37,669 bases of DNA. It comes from Phycisphaeraceae bacterium (GTDB taxonomy: Bacteria > Planctomycetota > Phycisphaerae > Phycisphaerales > Phycisphaeraceae). The DNA lies in assembly GCA_019634195.1 (NCBI GenBank), contig JAHQVV010000222.1, forward strand, positions 1 to 37,669, in the 5' to 3' direction. Below the pieces are notes generated by a model. The model was given only the letters and a program-made list of their open reading frames with translations, did no database searches and was not told where the DNA came from. Below, one piece after another: positions 32,101 through 37,669 of this stretch (positions within the stretch are counted from its first letter, which is position 1; each line of letters begins with the position of its first letter). Made by a program: the position numbers and the translations under genes.

Positions 32101-32146
32101 TGGTCATGTGTAGTAGCTGGTCGGATAGGACGGCTGGGGCCGAGTG

Positions 32147-32165
32147 CGGGGCGTGATTCGCCCCG
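32147..32165 (-). terminator. Candidate terminator downstream of rodA
   Basis: CGGGGCG (32147-32153) pairs perfectly with CGCCCCG (32159-32165) around TGATT, about 23 bp beyond the rodA stop codon. There is no T-run, so termination would need help or a strong stem; the seven G/C pairs make it the best candidate. Confidence 0.4.
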
Positions 32166-32187
32166 TGCACAGGGGGGTGTCTCAGCC

Positions 32188-33402
32188 TTATTGGAAGATC
32201 GCGTCCGCGTTATCAAACTCGAAGCTCGGCCTCGCCAGCATCTGCGGGCGTCTGGCGGCGAAGTTGATGACCAGGCCGACCATGATGAAGGTAAAGAGCA
32301 TGGACGAGCCGCCGTAGGAGATCAGCGGGAGCGTGATACCGGTGATGGGCAGGAGGCCGACGGTCATGCCGATGTTGATCGAGGCCTGGGTGAAGATCAT
32401 GCCCGCGAAGCCGACGCAGGACATGCGCGCAAAGGGGTCCTTGGAGCGCGCAGCGACGAGCAGGATCGACGTGACCAGCACGCCGTAGAGCGCCATGGTG
32501 CCCAGCCCGCCGAGGATGCCCCAGCGGTTGACGATGACGGGGAAGATCATGTCGTTGTAGTCGAAGGGCAGGTCGTTGTAATCGATGATGGTCGCGGCGC
32601 GTTCCTTGCCGAAGCCGGTGGTGCCACCGGCCGCGACCATGCGTTTGGCGACCATCTGCTGGTAGCCCTCACGCTGGGTCATGCGGTCGTCGCCCATCAT
32701 GTCGAAATACATCGCTTTGATGCGGTCTTGCTGGTGGCCCTTGAGGACCTGAAACTGGTCGGGTGCGTAAATCGTGACCGCGCCAACGACCCCGACGATC
32801 GCAACCGACAGGCCTAGTATCGTGCCGAGGTGTCTGAGCTTGGCTCCTGCGGCGACGAGCATGACGAACAGCGTGGGCGCGAACAGCAGCGCCGAGCCGA
32901 GGTCTGGTTCTTTGAGGATCAGGATCACCGGCACGAACATGATCGCGAACGGGATGAGCAGCCCCAGCAGCGAGCGGTGGTTGCCCCGGAAGCGCAGGTA
33001 CCACGCCAGCGCGAGCACGAACCCGACCTTGGCCATCTCCGAGGGCTGGAAGGACATGAACCCGAGGTTGATCCAGGCGGTTGAGCCGTTGCGGACCGGG
33101 ACGATCGAGCGCGGCACGCCCGGGAGGATCACGAAGATCAGTAGCAAGATCGCTGCGACCATCACGGGGTAGGCCATGTGCCCGATCCATCGGGGGCTTG
33201 GGATCATCATCAGCACCATGGCCGTTAGCGCGACGGGCAGCCATCGCGAGGTCTGCACTTCCGCGTGGCCCGGCGAGACCGTCTCGATCGCACTGCTGCC
33301 CAGCCAGGTCAGCATCAGCGCGGCAACTAAGGCGTACCAGCCCGCGTGCGGTCGGAGCAGCACGCGGAGCTGTTGGCCGAGTTGTTTGACGATCGGGTTC
33401 AT
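32188..33402 (-). CDS. rodA: SEDS-family peptidoglycan polymerase RodA
   Basis: A 404-residue SEDS protein with about ten membrane helices. Diagnostic pieces are NGSTAWINLGFMSFQPSEMAK, LKEPDLGSALLF and LLPITGITLPLISYGGSSML, all typical of RodA/FtsW. The gene starts inside the end of the PBP2 gene as ATGA, so the two are translated together. RodA with a class B PBP next to it is the elongation pair that builds the lateral wall. FtsW is the alternative, but partnership with a PBP2-type gene favours RodA. mreB, mreC and mreD are not in this window. Confidence 0.93.
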   Translation of the reverse strand: MNPIVKQLGQQLRVLLRPHAGWYALVAALMLTWLGSSAIETVSPGHAEVQTSRWLPVALTAMVLMMIPSPRWIGHMAYPVMVAAILLLIFVILPGVPRSIVPVRNGSTAWINLGFMSFQPSEMAKVGFVLALAWYLRFRGNHRSLLGLLIPFAIMFVPVILILKEPDLGSALLFAPTLFVMLVAAGAKLRHLGTILGLSVAIVGVVGAVTIYAPDQFQVLKGHQQDRIKAMYFDMMGDDRMTQREGYQQMVAKRMVAAGGTTGFGKERAATIIDYNDLPFDYNDMIFPVIVNRWGILGGLGTMALYGVLVTSILLVAARSKDPFARMSCVGFAGMIFTQASINIGMTVGLLPITGITLPLISYGGSSMLFTFIMVGLVINFAARRPQMLARPSFEFDNADAIFQ

Positions 33403-35714
33403 CGTGTCGGCGGCCAGTCCAGGTACTGATGGCGTTGCAAGGCGTGGATGATCTGGTTCACGATCGGCCCGGCGATCTGGCCGCCCGAGCCCGCGTACTC
33501 CACGACCGCCGCGACCGCGTGCGTCGGCTGCGGTGCCCCCTCGGGCTGAACGAGCGCGACGACCCAGGCGTGGTCGCGCAGCGAGCGTTCGATCTCGTCT
33601 TCCTGCGGCTCGCCGTCGCGGTTGTAGTCGATCCAGCGGTACTTGCCGGGGTCGGCGGTGCCGGACTTGGCCATGACGCGGACGCCGGTGATGTTGAAGA
33701 TCGGCTCGCCATTGACCGGGCTGCTGGGGTGGCTGAGGTGGTGGGTGGTGCCCTTTTTAGTCGTCGCGCTGAGGTGCATGCCTTCGAGCGCCTGGTTGCG
33801 GGCGACGGGCGAGATCGCCTCGGCGTTAGAGCGCGTCGGCCTGTTGGGGCGCTCGGGCGAGACGACCAGCCGCGGCTGGCGAGCGAGGTCTCGCGAGGCC
33901 AGGCGCATGTACGCCGTCGCGGCTTGCAGTGGCGTCCATGAAACGGGGCCCTGGCCGATCGCCATGAAGCAGACCTCGTTGTGCTCAAGGTTAGCGTTGC
34001 CGACCTTGCTCGCGATGAGCTCAGGCAGGCGCAGGTCTAGCGGTTGTCCTAGGCCGAAGCCGCGGTACCAGTCGGGCAGCCGGTCCCTGCCGAAGCGACT
34101 GATTAAACGCTCTGCCAGGAGCCCGAAGAACGGGTTGGACGAGACTTGGATCGCCTCGACCCCGTTAATCTCACCGCGCAGGAGCGCGTACTTCTTCCAG
34201 TACCAATCGCGATAGACCGTCGGCTTATCCTCCCAAAGAAAGCCCGGTGTGTCGATGGTTTCGCTGGGCCCGAGCACGCCCTCGGACAGTGCCGCGGCGA
34301 GGACCAGCGGCTTGAGTGTTGAGCCGGGCTGGTATGGCACCGCGACCGCGCGGTTGACCATCGGCTGATTCACCAGATCGTTCCACAGCAGCGCGCTGTC
34401 CTCATCGAGCAACGCACGCGGCGCATTGGGCATCGACACCGCCGCGAGGACATCCCCCGACGCGATATCGATCACCACAGCGGCGCCGTTGTACGGCTCG
34501 CCCATGCGATCCGGCGAGTCGTCCGTCTTCAGGTGCCAGGGCAGCACCGTCATCAAGCCGAACTCCGGCGACAGGATCGCCTGGACCTGTGCCTGAAGGC
34601 GGATGTCCACCGAGAGCACGACGTCCTTGCCGGCCCGCGGATCGATCTTGTGCGTGGTCTCGCCGGTGTCTTTGTTGAAGATCCGCAGCCCGCGCGAGCC
34701 GCGCAGCTCTGTTTCCATCGACTGCTCGATGCCTGACCGCCCCAGCCGGTCGCCGTGCGTGTAGCCGTGGGCGTCGTACTTGCCTGCCCGATCACGCAAG
34801 GGTTTACTGCCAACATCTTCCGCCCACGCGTCACGCATCAGCCCGATCAGGTGCAGCCCGACCCCGGACACCTCGAGCTCGACCGGTTCGTCTTTCGCGA
34901 TCGGGCTGGGCAGCGAAGAGCGATCGATCTCGACCGTCATCCGGTCCATCGGGTATCGGCGGATCGTCGTGCGGCGGAGCTGGACCATGGTCCAGGGCAA
35001 GGCCGATCGTGCCTGTTCATCGCCGCTCTGCTTGGCCCGATTACCCTCATCGAGAAAGTTCTCGATCAGTAGCCGCAGCTCGTCGGGCAGGTCCGTGATC
35101 AGGACGTGGTGCTGTGTCTCGGCCTCGATCGGCTTGGCGACCTCGGACAACGGCACGGGCTCGCCACGCTCCTCGGATTCCTGCTTCTGCCACTGATGCC
35201 AGAGGTGGTTCTGCATCTTGTGGATCCGCTCGACGGTGTTCTTCCGCCGCTCGTTGAGTTCCGCGAAGCCGACGCCGGAGAGCTCGCCGAGCGTGACGAA
35301 CATCGACTGGGCCTGCTGGTCGTACTCGAGCTGCAGGGCGGCGACCTTTGACTGGCGCTGGGCTTGGCTCATCTCGCCCCAGGCGAGCTTGTCCCGTGAG
35401 GCGTCGCGGTAGGCGTTTTTGTAGCCCCACTTGCCGGTGAGCAGGTCGAAGTGGACCGCCAGTTCCCAGCCCGGCTCGTCCTCAGCCAGCACCACCCCGT
35501 TGCGGTCCACGATCGCGCCCCGCTTGGTCTGGATGTCCTGCCAATCCCGGAGCTTTGCCTCGGCCGTCTCGCGGGCCTCCTCGTGCGTCGCCCCCGTCGC
35601 CAGCATCGTCATCTTCGTGCCCAGCACGGCCAACACCACAAGCATCACCGCGGTCAGCAGCAACAGCCGGCGGTGGAACATGCTCGGCAACAGGTCTCGA
35701 ACGGTGGATCGCAT
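33399..35714 (-). CDS. mrdA: Class B penicillin-binding protein 2 (elongation transpeptidase)
   Basis: I start at the ATG at 35712-35714 (771 residues), which has AAGGA about 7 nt upstream and is followed by a typical N-terminus, MRSTVRDLLPSMFHRRLLLL (signal-anchor). The longer frame to 35792 would code through a hairpin repeat, so it is rejected. The dimerisation/pedestal region follows (RGAIVDRNGVVLAEDEPGWE). The transpeptidase domain has STLK with the catalytic Ser at about 465, SSN at about 524 and KSGT at about 682, all intact. A long insertion lies between residues 80 and 190 with helical, charged character. It overlaps rodA by four bases. It cross-links peptidoglycan during elongation, in the membrane with an external domain. 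Confidence 0.93.
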   Translation of the reverse strand: MRSTVRDLLPSMFHRRLLLLTAVMLVVLAVLGTKMTMLATGATHEEARETAEAKLRDWQDIQTKRGAIVDRNGVVLAEDEPGWELAVHFDLLTGKWGYKNAYRDASRDKLAWGEMSQAQRQSKVAALQLEYDQQAQSMFVTLGELSGVGFAELNERRKNTVERIHKMQNHLWHQWQKQESEERGEPVPLSEVAKPIEAETQHHVLITDLPDELRLLIENFLDEGNRAKQSGDEQARSALPWTMVQLRRTTIRRYPMDRMTVEIDRSSLPSPIAKDEPVELEVSGVGLHLIGLMRDAWAEDVGSKPLRDRAGKYDAHGYTHGDRLGRSGIEQSMETELRGSRGLRIFNKDTGETTHKIDPRAGKDVVLSVDIRLQAQVQAILSPEFGLMTVLPWHLKTDDSPDRMGEPYNGAAVVIDIASGDVLAAVSMPNAPRALLDEDSALLWNDLVNQPMVNRAVAVPYQPGSTLKPLVLAAALSEGVLGPSETIDTPGFLWEDKPTVYRDWYWKKYALLRGEINGVEAIQVSSNPFFGLLAERLISRFGRDRLPDWYRGFGLGQPLDLRLPELIASKVGNANLEHNEVCFMAIGQGPVSWTPLQAATAYMRLASRDLARQPRLVVSPERPNRPTRSNAEAISPVARNQALEGMHLSATTKKGTTHHLSHPSSPVNGEPIFNITGVRVMAKSGTADPGKYRWIDYNRDGEPQEDEIERSLRDHAWVVALVQPEGAPQPTHAVAAVVEYAGSGGQIAGPIVNQIIHALQRHQYLDWPPTR

Positions 35715-35740
35715 CGGCCCATCCTTAGGCGGATCGCAAG

Positions 35741-35762
35741 GTGGACAGGCATCGTGCCTGTC
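35741..35762. repeat. Single-arm copy of the hairpin repeat upstream of mrdA
   Basis: GACAGGCA-TCG-TGCCTGTC, the same stem as the arms of the elements at 16780 and 35840 but with a 3-nt loop. It lies about 27 nt upstream of the mrdA start and would be in its 5' leader or upstream region. Confidence 0.6.
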
Positions 35763-35839
35763 ATAGGGGATACAGCGGTTGCGCACGTACACAACCGCCC
35801 CGAACCCCTATCGACACTATCTTAGACCCCCGGCAAAAA

Positions 35840-35932
35840 GTAGGACAGGCATTCCTGCCTGTCGATTGGGCGCAGCCCAAAAAAACTCGTATTTGGCTTC
35901 GCCAAACTGACAGGCAAGAATGCCTGTCCTAC
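35840..35932. repeat. Nested-hairpin repeat element, copy B
   Basis: An outer inverted repeat of 24 bp (35840-35863 and 35909-35932, one mismatch). Each arm is a hairpin: the left reads GACAGGCA-TTCC-TGCCTGTC, while in the right the inner bases vary slightly. Between them are two more stems, TTGGGC-GCA-GCCCAA and TTTGGC-TTC-GCCAAA. It fills the gap between atpC and mrdA, 10 bp after the atpC stop. Copy A has the same order but different internal stem sequences, which are nevertheless paired. Confidence 0.85.
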
Positions 35933-35941
35933 CGAAGCAAA

Positions 35942-36205
35942 TCAGCCTAATTCCTCGGCTTTGTCGGTCAGGATCGCCAGCGTGTTGCCCTTCATCTGGG
36001 CAAAACCGCCGCTGATCTGCACCTTGGTCTCTTCCGCGGGTCCGGTGACGGTCAGGACCCCCTCGCCCAGCTTGACCAGCAGGGGCGCACGATTGGCCAT
36101 AAACCCCATCTGCCCGTCATGGGCGGGGAGATCGACGTAAGAGGCCTCTTTTTCGAAGACTTCTTGTTCGGGCGTGATCAGGCTGCAGGTGATGGTGCCG
36201 GGCAT
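35942..36205 (-). CDS. atpC: ATP synthase F1 epsilon subunit, beta-sandwich domain only
   Basis: An 87-residue protein with the epsilon N-terminal fold: TCSLITPEQEVFEKEASYVDLPAHDGQMGFMANRAPLLV split over its first half, then GGFAQMKGNTLAILTDKAEE. The usual two C-terminal helices (about 45-50 residues), which regulate ATP hydrolysis, are absent. The stop TGA is directly after EELG and no frameshift continuation is visible downstream. Short epsilon subunits of similar length are known in some other phyla (Chlorobium, as I recall), so this need not be a defect. The gene is alone: no atpD or other ATP synthase gene is nearby. AAGGA lies upstream of the ATG. Confidence 0.85.
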   Translation of the reverse strand: MPGTITCSLITPEQEVFEKEASYVDLPAHDGQMGFMANRAPLLVKLGEGVLTVTGPAEETKVQISGGFAQMKGNTLAILTDKAEELG

Positions 36206-36255
36206 GGGGGTTCCTTATCGGTGAGGAGGCATGATAGTCGGGAGCCGATCGACCC

Positions 36256-37669
36256 TCAAACCATCGCCGGCAGGTGCTCACGCAGGAAGTGACCTGTGTA
36301 GCTGTCGTCGTGCTCCGCGACGTCTTCGGGCGTGCCCTGAGCCACGACCGTGCCGCCGCGGTCGCCGCCCTCGGGGCCCAGGTCGATCAGCCAGTCGCTG
36401 TGCTTGATGACGTCCATGTTGTGTTCGATCAGCAGTACCGTGTTTGCGCCGATCTCCCGGCCCGCAGAGTCATCCACCAACCGATCGAGCACGGACAGCA
36501 GCTTCTTTACGTCCGCGAAGTGCAGGCCTGTTGTCGGTTCGTCGAGCACGTAGAGCGTCCGGCCGGTCGATCGCTTGCCGAGTTCCGTTGCCAGTTTGAC
36601 ACGCTGGGCTTCGCCGCCGGAGAGCGTCGTGCTGGGTTGGCCCAGTTGCACGTAGCTCAGGCCGACGTCGTTGAGTGCGGTGAGCAGGCGTTTGACGTCT
36701 GAGAAACTATCGAAGAAGGTCAAGGCCTCCTCGACCGTCATGTCCAGCACATCGCTGATGTTCTTGCCGCGGTAGGTGATCTCTAAGGTCTCACGGTTGT
36801 ATCGTTTGCCCTTGCAGACGTCGCACTCGACGAACACGTCCGGGAGGAAGTGCATCTCGATCTTCTTGACACCCTGGCCCTGGCAGGCCTCGCAGCGCCC
36901 GCCCTTGACGTTGAAGCTGAACCGGCCTGGCTTGTACCCACGGATCTTCGACTCCTTGGTCTTCGTGAACAGGTCGCGGATCATGTCGAAGACGCCGGTG
37001 TACGTCGCGGGGTTGCTGCGTGGTGTTCGGCCGATGGGCGACTGGTCGACCTCGATGATGCGGTCGATGTTGGTCCAGCCGGCGAGTTTGTCGTGCAGGC
37101 CGGGCTTCACTCGGCTGCCGAGCAGCGCTTTCTTCGCGGCTTTGAGCAGGACTTGATTGACGAGCGTGGATTTGCCGCTGCCGGACACGCCGGTGACCGT
37201 GACGATCCCGCCCAGGGGAAAATCGGCATCGATGTTCTTGAGGTTGTTGTGCCTTGCCCCCTTGATCTTCAGGCATTTTTTGTGGTCGAGGACACGCCGC
37301 TCGTCGGGGACCTCCACCATCTCGTCGCCGCGGAGGTACTTGGCGGTGAGGGATTTTGACTTTCGCTTGACCTGCTCGAGTGGGCCGTGCGCGACGACGG
37401 TGCCGCCGTGCTTGCCCGGGCCCGGGCCGATGTCGATGAGGTAGTCCGAGGCGTTGATGGTGTCCTCGTCGTGCTCGACAACGAGGACGGTGTTGCCGAT
37501 CTCGGTGAGGTGGCGGAGGGTCTTGATCAGCCGCTCGTTGTCGCGTTGGTGTAGACCGATGGTCGGCTCGTCGAGCACGTAGCAGCAGCCGACGAGCCCG
37601 CTGCCCACCTGCGTGGCCAGGCGGATGCGCTGTGATTCACCGCCGGAGAGGGAGCCCGTGTTCCGTGAG
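36256..37669 (-). CDS. uvrA: Excinuclease ABC subunit A, C-terminal half (partial)
   Basis: The frame is open to the right edge of the window, so only about 471 residues of the C-terminal part of UvrA are visible and the start is outside. From the edge: ABC signature [15 protein letters not shown], Walker [16 protein letters not shown], then the second half with Walker [16 protein letters not shown], zinc finger [20 protein letters not shown]...[10 protein letters not shown], signature [17 protein letters not shown] and Walker [17 protein letters not shown]. All motifs are intact. UvrA recognises DNA damage with UvrB in nucleotide excision repair. The stop is 50 bp from the atpC start. Confidence 0.97.
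   Translation of the reverse strand, partial: SRNTGSLSGGESQRIRLATQVGSGLVGCCYVLDEPTIGLHQRDNERLIKTLRHLTEIGNTVLVVEHDEDTINASDYLIDIGPGPGKHGGTVVAHGPLEQVKRKSKSLTAKYLRGDEMVEVPDERRVLDHKKCLKIKGARHNNLKNIDADFPLGGIVTVTGVSGSGKSTLVNQVLLKAAKKALLGSRVKPGLHDKLAGWTNIDRIIEVDQSPIGRTPRSNPATYTGVFDMIRDLFTKTKESKIRGYKPGRFSFNVKGGRCEACQGQGVKKIEMHFLPDVFVECDVCKGKRYNRETLEITYRGKNISDVLDMTVEEALTFFDSFSDVKRLLTALNDVGLSYVQLGQPSTTLSGGEAQRVKLATELGKRSTGRTLYVLDEPTTGLHFADVKKLLSVLDRLVDDSAGREIGANTVLLIEHNMDVIKHSDWLIDLGPEGGDRGGTVVAQGTPEDVAEHDDSYTGHFLREHLPAMV

Noticed and set aside
35715-35792. N-terminal extension of PBP2 to the first ATG at 35792
   Set aside because: The extra 26 residues are rich in Cys and Pro, lack conservation-like features, and span the hairpin repeat at 35741-35762. 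The ATG at 35714 has a ribosome binding site and starts a normal signal-anchor.

Overview
The window is a GC-rich bacterial chromosome segment, most likely from the Planctomycetota and probably the class Phycisphaerae. The clues are two PEP-CTERM surface proteins, pseudopilins with the [20 protein letters not shown] signature (one ends in an H-X9-DG motif), and membrane proteins that join an anti-sigma-like/FecR part to a LamG domain and are co-transcribed with small ECF-like sigma factors. This placement is inferred from protein families; no rRNA is present. I found no tRNA, rRNA, CRISPR array, transposase or integrase.

Region 1 (1-7000, minus strand) is a three-gene set: a YqiJ-like membrane OB-fold protein, a YqiK-like flotillin, and a giant AAA+ ATPase of the DUF3686 ('DNA repair ATPase') type that runs off the left edge. 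Region 2 (7200-9000, plus strand) has a small DUF4345-like membrane protein, a membrane-anchored protein with a possible arrestin/Spo0M-like region, and a PhoD-type phosphatase that stops after its N-terminal domain. Its break coincides with the 3' end of a truncated pseudopilin on the other strand, so about 8990 is a rearrangement junction.

Region 3 (9000-12800) and region 6 (27500-31950) are two copies, both on the minus strand, of one module in the same order: sigma factor, FecR-LamG membrane sensor, PEP-CTERM secreted protein, intrinsic terminator, pseudopilin. Each sensor is translationally coupled to its sigma factor. The two promoter regions share a TATCGCAAA...CTA...AAAT motif. Module 1 has lost the end of its pseudopilin; module 2 is intact and carries an extra 43-codon ORF with a perfect Shine-Dalgarno sequence. 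I regard this duplicated sense-and-secrete module as the best candidate for an under-described system.

Region 4 (13250-21900) is mostly housekeeping: purN, gluQ, a DUF192 lipoprotein, a SpoIIE/PP2C phosphatase, ribE (riboflavin synthase), aspS, a secreted esterase and a secreted endonuclease/exonuclease/phosphatase-family protein. Region 5 (21870-27390) holds an MBL-fold hydrolase, a VWA protein divergent from a 902-residue M50-like membrane protease, and rsmG. Region 7 (32150-37669, minus strand) carries uvrA (partial), an atpC coding only for the beta-sandwich domain, and the cell-elongation pair mrdA-rodA with an ATGA overlap.

Between genes lies a family of nested-hairpin repeats: two full copies (16780-16874 and 35840-35932), one single-arm copy upstream of mrdA and one doubtful relative at 7042. 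The two full copies have different internal stem sequences but keep the pairing, which suggests selection on nucleic-acid structure.
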